Shown here in pieces: positions 1 to 8,402 of a DNA stretch of 27,013 nt; the stretch's first letter is position 1; every line of letters starts with the position of its first letter. The stretch lies in NCBI GenBank assembly GCA_945947715.1, contig CAMEYZ010000003.1, positions 1 to 27,013 on the forward strand, read 5' to 3'. The position numbers were made by a program, and so were the translations under genes. This DNA is from an uncultured Clostridia bacterium. Lineage in GTDB: Bacteria > Bacillota > Clostridia > Oscillospirales > Ruminococcaceae. The notes under the pieces are model-generated. The model was not told the DNA's origin and searched no databases. It saw nothing but the letters and a program-made list of their open reading frames with translations.

Positions 1-1073
1 TTCTTTTCCTCAGCGAGAACGCTTACAAAGTTCTTGAAAATATTTGCTCTGGGGTCGGAAATTGAATATACCGCGTGACCCATTCCGTAAATAAGTCCCG
101 AATGATCGAAGGCTTCCTTGTGGAGCAGTTTTTTCAGATAATCCTTGACCTCATCCCTGTCGGTCCAGTCGGAGACATTCTGCTTCATATCGTCGAACAT
201 CATGGTGACCTTGATATTGGCGCCGCCGTGCTTGGGCCCCTTAAGTGAGCCCAGCGCAGCCGAGATAGCGGAATATGTATCCGTACCCGAGGACGTAACT
301 ACATGAGTTGTAAAGGTGGAATTATTTCCGCCGCCATGTTCCGCGTGGAGCACAAGGGCAAGGTCCAGCACCACAGCCTCCAGCCTTGAAAAGCTGCTGT
401 CGGGACGGAGCATGTGCAGTATATTTTCAGCGGTGGAATACTCAGCCTTGGGGTGATGGATTATAAGGCTTTCTCCCTCGTTAGCGTAATTCTTCGCATG
501 ATAGCTGTATACGGACAGCAGTGGAAGTCTTGCGATAAGCTCCACAGACTGGCGCAGAACATTTTCCACAGAGGTATCGTTAGCACTGTCGTCGTAGGAG
601 AACAGCGACAGCAGTCCGCGGGAAATATTGTTCATCAGATCGCTGCTGGGGGATTTCATTATAATATCTCTTACAAAGGTGCTGGGCAGGCTGCGGCAGT
701 CAGATAAAATACGGCTGAAATTATCAAGCTGCTTTGCATCGGGAAGATTTCCGAAAAGCAGCAGATAAACGGTCTCTTCAAAGCCGAAGCGCTTTTCGCT
801 GATAAAGCCGCGTACTATGTCGTTTATATTGATACCGCGGTAATACAGCTCGCCATCGCAGGGCACAGACTTTCCGTCCACCGTCTTGCTTGAAACGATC
901 TCCGATATTTCAGTAAGTCCTGCAAGAACACCCTTACCGTTAATATCTCTGAGCCCTCTTTTAACATCGTACTTAGTATAAAGCTCGGGATCGATCCTTC
1001 CGTTCTGTCTGCAAAGTCCGGCAAGCTCGCCGAATTTTCCTTCCAGCTCGGAAACAGTGAAATTCTTCGCCAT
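1..1073 (-). CDS. gltA: Citrate synthase, 3' end cut by the window edge
   Basis: Condenses acetyl-CoA with oxaloacetate to give citrate, in the cytoplasm; in anaerobes this usually feeds glutamate synthesis. About 357 N-terminal residues are visible. The active-site region HAEHGGGNNSTFTTH and the second catalytic histidine in LKGPKHGGAN are present, followed by GMGHAVYSISDPRA. The catalytic aspartate expected further on lies outside the window. The N-terminal stretch of about 90 residues before the YRGININD segment is typical of the longer clostridial enzymes. The ATG at 1073 is preceded by AAGAAAGGAAT and, further up, by a consensus promoter. It probably forms its own transcript, since the NSS gene upstream is separated by about 146 bases containing that promoter. 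A 2-methylcitrate synthase is a less likely alternative. Confidence 0.93.
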   Translation of the reverse strand, partial: MAKNFTVSELEGKFGELAGLCRQNGRIDPELYTKYDVKRGLRDINGKGVLAGLTEISEIVSSKTVDGKSVPCDGELYYRGININDIVRGFISEKRFGFEETVYLLLFGNLPDAKQLDNFSRILSDCRSLPSTFVRDIIMKSPSSDLMNNISRGLLSLFSYDDSANDTSVENVLRQSVELIARLPLLSVYSYHAKNYANEGESLIIHHPKAEYSTAENILHMLRPDSSFSRLEAVVLDLALVLHAEHGGGNNSTFTTHVVTSSGTDTYSAISAALGSLKGPKHGGANIKVTMMFDDMKQNVSDWTDRDEVKDYLKKLLHKEAFDHSGLIYGMGHAVYSISDPRANIFKNFVSVLAEEK

Positions 1074-1130
1074 ATTTTACCATTCCTTTCTTAACAAATT
1101 ATCATCATTTTTTCAATAAGCTATTTTATA

Positions 1131-1159
1131 ATTATAACATATTTTCAGAAGCAAGTCAA
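1131..1159 (-). promoter_or_regulatory. Sigma-A promoter of the citrate synthase gene
   Basis: On the minus strand, TTGACT (1154-1159) and TATAAT (1131-1136) are separated by exactly 17 bases, with an extended -10 TG one base before TATAAT. The start codon lies about 50 bases downstream. No operator-like palindrome overlaps it. Confidence 0.85.
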
Positions 1160-1219
1160 TCGAAAAATTCAGATTTTAATGAAAATACAGTGAAAATCAG
1201 ATAAAATATTATAAAAATG

Positions 1220-2536
1220 TTATCTTCTGAAAACAGAAACTGCTATTATCACAGCAGGCGCCGCATAATTTAGGATAAAGCCCCACAGCTTTTTTCCGCG
1301 AAATCTCAGACTTCCTCCGTTGGATATTTCGTCAGCGGCATTGTCAACTCCCCATACCCGTCCCACAAGGATACATATGAATATAGCTCCCAGCGGCATT
1401 ATGATATTATCCGCTGCAAAGGAGATAAATTCAAAGATGTTCATTCCGAAAATGCTGATACCCGACAGCTCCCCAAATGAAAGCGAAGCAGGTATCCCCA
1501 GAGCCGCAGTAATGCCCGCAGTCATAAGCACTGCATATACTCGCTTTATTTTCAGCCTGTCCATGAAAAAGGACGCTACCACTTCAATAAGAGAAATAGC
1601 TGAGGTCACAGCTGCAATTAGTATCAGAAAAAACATTATCGCGCCGATAGCTCTGCCGCCCTTCATCTGCGAAAATACGGCAGGCAGCGTGCTGAATATC
1701 ATTCCCGGTCCCGCATCGGGAGCCATTCCGAAGGAGAACACCGCAGGTATCATAACAAGTCCTGCAATGACTGCGATTATCGTATCGAGGATAACTATAG
1801 TGAAGGTGCTTGAAACAAGTCGGCTGTCCTTGGAAAGATAGCTACCATAAGTGATGAGGGTCCCCATTCCCAGCGAAAGTGAAAAGAACATCTGCCCCAT
1901 AGCACTCAGAAGTATCTCAGAAAAGGGAGTATCTCCCGAAAGGTCGGGCAGAAGAAAAAATTTTATCCCCTCCGATGCATTCGGCAGAGTGAAAATGTAT
2001 ATCATTATACCAATGAGAAATACAAGCAGCACCGGCAGAAGCACCGCCGAAGCCTTTTCAATGCCGCCGGATATGCCCATGACTACCACTGCCGAGCAGA
2101 TGAGGATAAATATAAGCTGCCAAAGTATGGGCTCGGCGGAGCGGGCAGAGTAATCCTCAAAGAAGTCCTGCTCAGGTATCCCCGAAAATGCGCAGGAAAG
2201 AAAATACTTGATGACCCAGCCGCCAACCACACTGTAAAATGACAGCACCAGCACCGAGCATACTGCTCCAAAGCCTCCAGCAAAGCCCCATTTCGGGTTT
2301 ATCACCTTGCAGCTGTCCACGGCATTTTTTCCGCCGTTCCTGCCCACCGCAAGCTCCGCCAGAAGCACAGGCACGCCTATTGCAAGGGCTAAAATGATAT
2401 ATACTATCAAAAAAAGTCCGCCGCCGCTCTTCGATGCCACATAGGGAAATTTCCAGAGATTTCCAAGCCCGATGGCAGAGCCTGCGGACGCCATGATAAA
2501 TCCGAATTTCGATGACCATTTTCCATTGTTGCTCAT
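1220..2536 (-). CDS. Sodium-dependent transporter, NSS/SNF family
   Basis: Membrane symporter of the neurotransmitter:sodium symporter family. Bacterial members (TnaT, MhsT, LeuT types) take up amino acids with sodium. The hallmark first helix GSAIGLGNLWKFPYVASKSG, with its unwound sodium and substrate site, is near the N-terminus, followed by about ten further hydrophobic segments to the C-terminal AVIIAVSVFRR. The substrate cannot be read from sequence. I chose the ATG at 2536 because AAGGAAAAGG lies 11 bases upstream and because family members begin just before the W-x-S-K-F-G-F segment. An in-frame ATG at 2566 adds ten residues but has no ribosome-binding site. The gene is divergent from pcrA and in tandem with the citrate synthase gene. 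No terminator is obvious after it, only a weak AT-rich hairpin. Confidence 0.9.
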   Translation of the reverse strand: MSNNGKWSSKFGFIMASAGSAIGLGNLWKFPYVASKSGGGLFLIVYIILALAIGVPVLLAELAVGRNGGKNAVDSCKVINPKWGFAGGFGAVCSVLVLSFYSVVGGWVIKYFLSCAFSGIPEQDFFEDYSARSAEPILWQLIFILICSAVVVMGISGGIEKASAVLLPVLLVFLIGIMIYIFTLPNASEGIKFFLLPDLSGDTPFSEILLSAMGQMFFSLSLGMGTLITYGSYLSKDSRLVSSTFTIVILDTIIAVIAGLVMIPAVFSFGMAPDAGPGMIFSTLPAVFSQMKGGRAIGAIMFFLILIAAVTSAISLIEVVASFFMDRLKIKRVYAVLMTAGITAALGIPASLSFGELSGISIFGMNIFEFISFAADNIIMPLGAIFICILVGRVWGVDNAADEISNGGSLRFRGKKLWGFILNYAAPAVIIAVSVFRR

Positions 2537-2591
2537 AACATTTTTTACCTTTTCCTTATTCATCAATAATTACTGTACTATATTTTTGTGC

Positions 2592-2621
2592 ATTATGTCC
2601 TTGAATATACATTTTTCGCAA
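2592..2621 (-). promoter_or_regulatory. Probable promoter of the NSS transporter
   Basis: Minus-strand TTGCGA (2616-2621), 18 bases, then CATAAT (2592-2597), about 55 bases before the preferred start codon at 2536. The match is good but not perfect. Confidence 0.5.
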
Positions 2622-2680
2622 CAGATATAAGGTAAATATTATAAAAATATTATTAAAATGTAAAAAGTGAGTTTTCACTC

Positions 2681-2709
2681 TTTTTATCGGAGAAGAAATG
2701 TGCTATAAT
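2681..2709 (+). promoter_or_regulatory. Probable pcrA promoter with extended -10
   Basis: TGCTATAAT (2701-2709) is a perfect extended -10. The -35 position 17 bases upstream is a weak TTTTTA (2681-2686), as often seen with extended -10 promoters. A short inverted repeat AGTGA-GTTT-TCACT (2666-2679) abuts the -35 and could be an operator, but this is weak. Confidence 0.6.
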
Positions 2710-2774
2710 AGATAAAGAATTCTGTTTCGCGTTCTGCGCGAAGCATAAGAGCATTATAATTAGGAGCAGGAAAC

Positions 2775-5153
2775 ATGATAGAAGATTTTATTCAGCTAAA
2801 ACAGCTTGCACTTAAAAAATATTTCAATAACCTGAACGATATGCAGCAAAAGGCTGTTTTTGCAGTAAACGGTCCCGTTCTTATCCTCGCAGGAGCAGGG
2901 AGCGGAAAAACTACCGTTCTTATCAACAGGATCGCTAATATGATCACCTTCGGAAACGCTTTCGAGGACAAAAATGTCCCTCCCTCGGTCACCGATGCGG
3001 ACATTGATTTTCTTAGAAGCTACGACGGCTCCCGCGCTGAGGAGGACGTTTCCCGTCTGCGCGAGCTGTGCGCCGTTGATACAGTAAAGCCCTACAATAT
3101 CCTTGCGATAACCTTTACCAACAAGGCGGCGTCCGAGCTTAAGAACCGACTGTCCGACATGCTGGGCGAGGAACAGGCTTCCCAGATAGCAGCAGCTACC
3201 TTCCATTCTGCCTGTGTCCGTGTTCTCAGACGTGAGATAAGCAGACTGGGCTTCACAAGCAGCTTCACTATCTACGATTCCGACGACAGTCAGTCCATGA
3301 TAAAGGCATGCATCGAGGCGCTGGATATCTCCGATAAGAATTTCCCGCCCAAGGCAGTCATGAATATGATATCCTCCGCCAAGGATAAGCTTATCGGCCC
3401 TGACGAGTACGAGGCTGCGGCAGAGGGCGATTACCGTAAAAATGTGGTGGCAAAGATATACAGGGAATATCAGTCCCGCATGAAGGCAGCAAATGCCCTC
3501 GACTTTGACGATATCATCTGTCACACTGTCAAGCTTTTCGAGGAAAATCCCGACGTGCTTGACCATTATCAGAATCTGTACAAATATATAATGGTAGACG
3601 AGTATCAGGACACAAATACTGCCCAGTTCAGACTGGTATCCCTGCTCTCGCAGAAGAGAAAGAACCTCTGCGTTGTGGGCGATGACGATCAGTCTATCTA
3701 TCGCTTCAGAGGCGCTACAATTGAAAATATCCTCTCCTTTGAGGACGATTTTGAGGACTGCGCGGTCATTCGTCTTGAACAGAATTACCGTTCAACTCAG
3801 AATATACTTAACGCCGCAAACTGCGTTGTGAAGAACAACCTTTCCCGTAAGGAAAAAAAGCTCTGGACCGAGGGCGAGGAAGGAAACAAGGTAGTTATCT
3901 ACAAGGCGGGCGACGAAAATGCCGAGGCAAGATTTATCTGCGACAAGATCGAGGATAACATCAAAAACGGCGGCGAATATAAGGACTGCGCTGTGCTGTA
4001 CCGCATGAACGCACAGTCTAACAGCATCGAAAGAAATTTCACCTCCCGCGGCATACCCTACAAGGTAGTGGGCGGCATGCGCTTCTACGACCGCAAGGAG
4101 ATCAGGGATATGATAGCATATCTGTCAGTTATCAACAATCCCGACGATGTGCTGCGCTTCAAGCGTATCGTGAACGAGCCTAAGCGTGGCATAGGAGATA
4201 CTACCGTTTCGATGATCGAGCAGATAGCCTCCGATCTGGAAACATCTCCTGTATCGGTAATGCGTGACGCGGAGAATTATGCTCCCCTGTCCAAAAAATC
4301 TGCATCGCTCACAAAGCTTGCAGCAGTTTTCGACGCTCTAACCGAAGCTGCAGAAACAAAGCCTCTTGATTCGCTGATTGACCTGCTGCTGGACAAAACA
4401 GGCTACGGCACCATGATGAAAAATCTCGGCGATGAGGGCGCTATGCGTCTGGAAAATATCTACGAGCTGAAATCCAGCATGTCCGATTATATGAGGTCAA
4501 TGGAGGAAGCCGGTGAGGAGCCTACACTTTCGGGCTTCTTAGAGGAAATCTCCCTTTACACCGATATCGACAAGCTTGACACCGACGCAAATGCCGTTTG
4601 TCTGATGACTATCCATTCGGCTAAGGGTCTGGAATTCCCTGTTGTGTTCATTGCAGGCATGGAGGAGGGCATCTTCCCCGGAGTGCGCAGCATGGATAAT
4701 CCTGATGACATCGAAGAGGAGCGCCGTCTTGCATATGTTGCCATAACCCGTGCGAAAAAGCAGCTCTATATCACTCATGCGCAGACAAGAATGCTGTTCG
4801 GTCAGACCAACAGGAATCTGCAGTCCCGCTTTATCAAGGAGATAGACAAGGATTTCGTGGAGCGTATCGACGGTACCTTCAAGGCTCCTAAGAAAAAGAC
4901 CGAAGAGGGCATTGTTGCACAGAACAACACCTATACTCTCCAGAGCCAGATGACCGCCATGAAGCTTGAGGCTGCAAAGAAAAACGCTTCTGCCGATTTC
5001 AGCGTGGGCGACCGGATAAAATCAACAGTGTTCGGCGAGGGTACCATACTTTCTGTTAAGAAAATGGGAAATGATGCTCTGCTTGAGGTAGCATTTGACG
5101 AGAAGGGCACCAAAAAGCTGATGGCAAATTATGCAAAGATCGTAAAAATTTGA
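2775..5153 (+). CDS. pcrA: ATP-dependent 3'-5' DNA helicase PcrA (UvrD/Rep family)
   Basis: Superfamily 1A helicase for nucleotide excision repair, replication-fork and transcription-conflict processing; cytoplasmic. All motifs are visible: Q-motif near residue 22 (NDMQQKAV), Walker A AGAGSGKT at 39-46, Ia AITFTNKAA near 111, Walker B VDEYQD at 274-279, motif III GDDDQSIYRFRGA near 302, IV LEQNYRS, V MTIHSAKGLEFPVVF, and VI RRLAYVAITRAKKQLY. The C-terminus (VGDRIKSTVFGEGTILSVKK) matches the Tudor-like tail that binds RNA polymerase in PcrA. At 792 residues it is slightly longer than the roughly 740 usual, largely because of an acidic insert of about 40 residues between Walker A and Ia. The ATG follows AGGAGCAGGAAAC. 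It is transcribed alone and ends at a terminator. Confidence 0.97.
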   Translation: MIEDFIQLKQLALKKYFNNLNDMQQKAVFAVNGPVLILAGAGSGKTTVLINRIANMITFGNAFEDKNVPPSVTDADIDFLRSYDGSRAEEDVSRLRELCAVDTVKPYNILAITFTNKAASELKNRLSDMLGEEQASQIAAATFHSACVRVLRREISRLGFTSSFTIYDSDDSQSMIKACIEALDISDKNFPPKAVMNMISSAKDKLIGPDEYEAAAEGDYRKNVVAKIYREYQSRMKAANALDFDDIICHTVKLFEENPDVLDHYQNLYKYIMVDEYQDTNTAQFRLVSLLSQKRKNLCVVGDDDQSIYRFRGATIENILSFEDDFEDCAVIRLEQNYRSTQNILNAANCVVKNNLSRKEKKLWTEGEEGNKVVIYKAGDENAEARFICDKIEDNIKNGGEYKDCAVLYRMNAQSNSIERNFTSRGIPYKVVGGMRFYDRKEIRDMIAYLSVINNPDDVLRFKRIVNEPKRGIGDTTVSMIEQIASDLETSPVSVMRDAENYAPLSKKSASLTKLAAVFDALTEAAETKPLDSLIDLLLDKTGYGTMMKNLGDEGAMRLENIYELKSSMSDYMRSMEEAGEEPTLSGFLEEISLYTDIDKLDTDANAVCLMTIHSAKGLEFPVVFIAGMEEGIFPGVRSMDNPDDIEEERRLAYVAITRAKKQLYITHAQTRMLFGQTNRNLQSRFIKEIDKDFVERIDGTFKAPKKKTEEGIVAQNNTYTLQSQMTAMKLEAAKKNASADFSVGDRIKSTVFGEGTILSVKKMGNDALLEVAFDEKGTKKLMANYAKIVKI

Positions 5154-5170
5154 GTTTATCATAAATTTTC

Positions 5171-5201
5171 TGCCGCGTCTTAATTGACGCGGTATTTTTT
5201 T
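5171..5201 (+). terminator. Intrinsic terminator of pcrA
   Basis: A GC-rich stem CCGCGTC / GACGCGG (extended by a wobble pair and a T-A pair) with loop TTAATT is followed within two bases by a run of seven T. It starts 18 bases after the pcrA stop codon. Confidence 0.88.
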
Positions 5202-5251
5202 AGTTTTTCGGCATAATTATTTATAAACACTATGCGCTTTTTTTCAACATT

Positions 5252-5278
5252 TTTGTATACTTAAACAAAATATACAAA
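5252..5278. promoter_or_regulatory. Inverted repeat upstream of ptsI, possible operator
   Basis: TTTGTATA (5252-5259) and TATACAAA (5271-5278) form a perfect 8-base inverted repeat with an 11-base spacer, about 40 bases upstream of the probable ptsI -10. The half-site TTTGTATA also occurs in the araB operator. The region is very AT-rich, so chance is possible. I do not recognise the binding protein. Confidence 0.35.
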
Positions 5279-5318
5279 TCGTTATAAAAATAACAATACT
5301 CTATTCATATATTTTTTC

Positions 5319-5324
5319 TATAAT
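5319..5324 (+). promoter_or_regulatory. Probable -10 of the ptsI promoter
   Basis: A perfect TATAAT about 78 bases before the ptsI start. No good -35 is visible 16-18 bases upstream (the bases there read AATACTC), so the promoter may need an activator or may be placed elsewhere in this AT-rich leader. Confidence 0.4.
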
Positions 5325-5401
5325 ATTTATAAGATAATATGATCGGCGGACGGTCCCCAAAGCAAGCACATTCGCGCTGACAGCATAAGGAGTGTGATAA
5401 T

Positions 5402-7069
5402 ATGACAGAGCTGCATGGAAAAGGCGTTTCAAAAGGAATTGCAATAGGCAAATTAAGCTTTTATCAAAGAGAAAAAATATGTATAAATCAGTTTCACAGT
5501 GACGATTCCAAGGAGGAGATCAGCCGCTTCAGATCAGCCTGCGATATCACATTCTCCCAGCTTGACGAGCTCTATCAGCGCGCCCTGACTCAGGTGGGCG
5601 AGGACGAAGCTATCATCTTCAATATACATAAAATGATACTCGAGGACTCAGATTACGTGGGCTCTGTGGAAAAATATATCACCGAGGAGCATCTCAGCGC
5701 AGAATATGCGGTTGCACTTACGTCGGAAAGCTTTGCTTCTGTTTTTGCTGCAGTGGAGAGCGAATATCTCAGATGCCGCGGCGCGGATATCAAGGACGTA
5801 TCCGACCGGCTGATGAAAAATCTGATGAACATGCAGTTCTCCAACGAGAATAGCGAGCACGAGAACGTTATTTTCTCCGATGATCTTGCTCCGTCCGAAA
5901 CAATCGGACTGGACCGCTCCAAGATACTTGCGTTCTGCACAGCCTTCGGTTCAAGCACATCTCACACGGCAATTCTTGCTCGGACAATGAAAATACCCGC
6001 TGTTGTAGGTCTGGGCGCATCGGCACTGAATGAGGATTTCAACGGCAAGGACGTCATCGTTGACGGGACCAACGGCATCATCTACATAGACCCCGACGAA
6101 AAGACCCGCACTGAAATGACCCGACGTCGCCGCTTTGAGCTTGAACGGGAAAGGCTGCTCCGCAGTCTCGTGGGCTGCGACAATGTCACCGCAGACGGTA
6201 GACGCATCAACGTCTACGCCAATATCGGCAGCATCGACGAGCTTGCTGACGTGGCTACCTGTGACGCAGGAGGAATAGGTCTTTTCCGCAGCGAGTTTTT
6301 GTTTTTGAATGGCTGTTCTCCCAGGGAGGAATCCCAGTTCCGCTGCTATCGGACCGTGCTGAAAAAGATGAACGGCAAGCCCGTTATCATCCGCACCGCC
6401 GACCTTGGCGCAGATAAGCAGCCTCAGTTCATGGAAATACAGAAGGAGGATAATCCTGCGCTGGGATTTCGCTCCATAAGGATAAGTCTCACCAACAAGG
6501 ACGATTTCAAGGTGCAGCTCCGTGCGCTGTACAGAGCATCGGTATACGGCAATCTCAGCATAATGTTTCCCATGATAACCTCCGTGGAGGAAATACGTGA
6601 GGTCAAGGATATCCTTAAGGAGGTCAAACAGGAGCTTTCCGCCGAGGGCATACCCTATTCCGACAGCGTGCCTATCGGGATAATGATAGAGACCCCCGCC
6701 GCAGTGATGATAAGCGACCTGCTGGCACAGGAGGTAGACTTTTTCAGCATAGGCACCAACGACCTGACACAGTATACCCTTGCGGTGGATAGACAGAATT
6801 CCCGCCTTGAAAAGTTCTGCAATCCGCATCACACGGCGATACTTCGCATGATAAAGCTGACCGCCGACAACGCCCATAAGCACGGTGCATGGATAGGCAT
6901 CTGCGGAGAGCTGAGCTCCGATACCGAGCTTACGCAGGCGTTTCTCGAAATGGGCATCGACGAGCTGAGCACCACCCCGTCAATGGTGCTGCCCCTCCGC
7001 GATAAGATACGTAGGACTGACCTTAGCAAGAGCAGCTCGCTGAAGACACTGCTGTGCGTAAATAACTGA
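5402..7069 (+). CDS. ptsI: PTS enzyme I (phosphoenolpyruvate-protein phosphotransferase)
   Basis: Transfers phosphate from phosphoenolpyruvate to HPr, the first step of the sugar phosphotransferase system; cytoplasmic dimer. The 555 residues are close to the usual 570-575. The N-terminal GxGVSKGIAIGK segment, the phosphorylated histidine H188 in GSSTSHTAILAR, R296 in GIGLFRSEF, R331 in IRTADLGADK, the metal ligands E430 and D454 with SIGTNDLTQYTLAVDRQN, and the catalytic cysteine C501 in CGE are all present. Minor differences from the consensus are GADK for the usual GGDK and FGSSTSH for GGxTSH. The ATG follows AAGGAG at good spacing. The gene stands alone: no ptsH or EII gene is in the window, so its partners are elsewhere. 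Confidence 0.96.
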   Translation: MTELHGKGVSKGIAIGKLSFYQREKICINQFHSDDSKEEISRFRSACDITFSQLDELYQRALTQVGEDEAIIFNIHKMILEDSDYVGSVEKYITEEHLSAEYAVALTSESFASVFAAVESEYLRCRGADIKDVSDRLMKNLMNMQFSNENSEHENVIFSDDLAPSETIGLDRSKILAFCTAFGSSTSHTAILARTMKIPAVVGLGASALNEDFNGKDVIVDGTNGIIYIDPDEKTRTEMTRRRRFELERERLLRSLVGCDNVTADGRRINVYANIGSIDELADVATCDAGGIGLFRSEFLFLNGCSPREESQFRCYRTVLKKMNGKPVIIRTADLGADKQPQFMEIQKEDNPALGFRSIRISLTNKDDFKVQLRALYRASVYGNLSIMFPMITSVEEIREVKDILKEVKQELSAEGIPYSDSVPIGIMIETPAAVMISDLLAQEVDFFSIGTNDLTQYTLAVDRQNSRLEKFCNPHHTAILRMIKLTADNAHKHGAWIGICGELSSDTELTQAFLEMGIDELSTTPSMVLPLRDKIRRTDLSKSSSLKTLLCVNN

Positions 7070-7077
7070 CTATACAT

Positions 7078-7112
7078 AAAAAGCTCAGCCGTGCGCTTCG
7101 GCTGAGCTTTTA
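7078..7112. terminator. Bidirectional terminator between ptsI and the AI-2E family gene
   Basis: A 13-base perfect stem AAAAGCTCAGCCG (7079-7091) / CGGCTGAGCTTTT (7099-7111) with a 7-base loop. A-runs and T-runs flank both sides, so it can end both convergent transcripts. It fills the gap between the two stop codons. Confidence 0.92.
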
Positions 7113-7114
7113 TA

Positions 7115-8209
7115 TTACTCTGACATACCATTCCCGGTCTTCTCCTTGATGACCAGATAGATAACAGAAGCAATAGGCACTCCCAGAAGTATCCCCGAAA
7201 CTCCGCCAACACCTGCACCGATGAGTATGGCTATCAGCACCACAAGAGGCGGCATTCCCACAGACCTCCCCACCACCTTCGGATAGATGAAATTCCCCTC
7301 TATCTGCTGCAGCACAAGGATAAATATCACAAACCACAGCGCCTGTGAGGGCTCTATCAGGAATAACATCAGCGCTGAGGGAATTGTCCCGATAAGCGCT
7401 CCCACCACCGGGATAAGTGCTGTAACTCCGACTATCACCGAAATCAGCAGCGGATAATCAAAACCAAACACTATCATTCCCAAAAAGCACATAACGCCAA
7501 GTATCAGCGCTTCGGTGAGCTGTCCGTAAATAAATCTCGAAAAGCAGCCCGTCACAAGTCCCGCATATCTTACAGTCCGACACATTTTCTCTTCCCCCAG
7601 CATCGACGACAGCACCATTCCCGCAGCAGAAAGACATCTTTCCTTGTCCGCCAGAAGATATATGGATATCACTGCAGCAAAAACTGTATTCGTCAGAAAA
7701 ACTGCTGCCGATGAGGTGAAATTGTACGCCTTTTCGGCAATTTTCGGCAGACTTTCCCTTATAAACTCCATTATGTTGTCCATTTCATCGCTGATGAGCT
7801 TTGCCATGGAAAACCCGTTTATCTCCCCCAGCTTCTCTGCGTATCTCATAAAGTTTTCGTAATATCCGTCAAAGCTGTTGATGAAAAGCCGTATGCTCCC
7901 GTAAAGCTGAGGGAGCATTATCGCCACTATCACCGCCAGAATGACAAGTATCGCAGCGTAGACCACTCCTACAGCAATATTTCGCCGCAGTCGTCCAGAG
8001 GCTCTGCGGAGTATTTTCCCTGCCAGAGCCTCCGCCTTGTTAACGGGAGCGTCCAGAACGGCTGCAAGGATAAACCCAAAAACTATCGGCATGAGCAGCG
8101 ATATGAGCGTTCCCGCAAAATCAAGGAGACAGTCCAGCTTGATAAGAGCCGCTGCAGAAATAAATATTATCAAAAAATATACAGGCTTGAACTCAAATTG
8201 TTTATTCAT
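7115..8209 (-). CDS. AI-2E family transporter (YtvI/YdiK-like membrane protein)
   Basis: Polytopic membrane protein of the PF01594 family. Members have been proposed to export autoinducer-2 or to be Na+/H+ antiporters; substrate is unknown for most. The C-terminal half carries the family signature: IEGNFIYPKVVGRSVGMPPL followed by a hydrophobic run with many glycines (AILIGAGVGGVSGILLGVPI). About eight hydrophobic helices are seen: two near the N-terminus, then a soluble central region at roughly residues 90-150, then the rest. The length (364) is normal. The ATG at 8209 follows GGAG with a 6-base gap. The gene is monocistronic, converging on ptsI and divergent from the GH13 gene. A role in AI-2 transport should not be assumed. 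Confidence 0.88.
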   Translation of the reverse strand: MNKQFEFKPVYFLIIFISAAALIKLDCLLDFAGTLISLLMPIVFGFILAAVLDAPVNKAEALAGKILRRASGRLRRNIAVGVVYAAILVILAVIVAIMLPQLYGSIRLFINSFDGYYENFMRYAEKLGEINGFSMAKLISDEMDNIMEFIRESLPKIAEKAYNFTSSAAVFLTNTVFAAVISIYLLADKERCLSAAGMVLSSMLGEEKMCRTVRYAGLVTGCFSRFIYGQLTEALILGVMCFLGMIVFGFDYPLLISVIVGVTALIPVVGALIGTIPSALMLFLIEPSQALWFVIFILVLQQIEGNFIYPKVVGRSVGMPPLVVLIAILIGAGVGGVSGILLGVPIASVIYLVIKEKTGNGMSE

Positions 8210-8249
8210 GATCTGCTCCGATTTTTCAAGTAAATGTTAATATAGAATT

Positions 8250-8255
8250 ATTATA
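8250..8255 (-). promoter_or_regulatory. Probable -10 for the AI-2E family gene
   Basis: Minus-strand TATAAT about 40 bases before the ATG at 8209. No convincing -35 is seen at 17-18 bases. Confidence 0.35.
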
Positions 8256-8298
8256 TGCTTAATTTTTTTCTCTATTGTATTAAATATCTAAAAAACTA

Positions 8299-8327
8299 TT
8301 GCCAAATCAGAGAAAATATGATATAAT
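8299..8327 (+). promoter_or_regulatory. Sigma-A promoter of the GH13-DUF1653 gene
   Basis: TTGCCA (8299-8304), 17 bases, TATAAT (8322-8327), with an extended -10 TG at 8319-8320. The predicted transcript start is near 8334, about 70 bases before the start codon at 8403 and also upstream of the alternative ATG at 8361. I see no CcpA (cre) site. Confidence 0.8.
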
Positions 8328-8402
8328 TACTAATATCATGATTTTATTACAGAATCCACTATGTTTTTTGGGCGGTTTATCCGCCGGAAGGAGAAAAAGT
8401 AT

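Noticed and set aside
1190..1226. AT-rich hairpin after the NSS transporter gene
   Set aside because: The pairing AGATAA/TTATCT is weak and has no GC core or clear U tract.
2666..2679. AGTGA-GTTT-TCACT inverted repeat beside the pcrA -35
   Set aside because: The arms are short and the sequence is AT-rich and runs into T5. It could be a chance repeat or a weak operator, with no independent support.
5951..6883. Open frame of 310 codons on the minus strand within ptsI
   Set aside because: It is antisense to a gene with full enzyme I motifs, has no family signature and no ribosome-binding site. It is a codon-bias shadow.
7115..8209. Quorum-sensing function suggested by the AI-2E family name
   Set aside because: The family name rests on few studied members. 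No luxS or lsr genes are in the window, so no AI-2 role is claimed.
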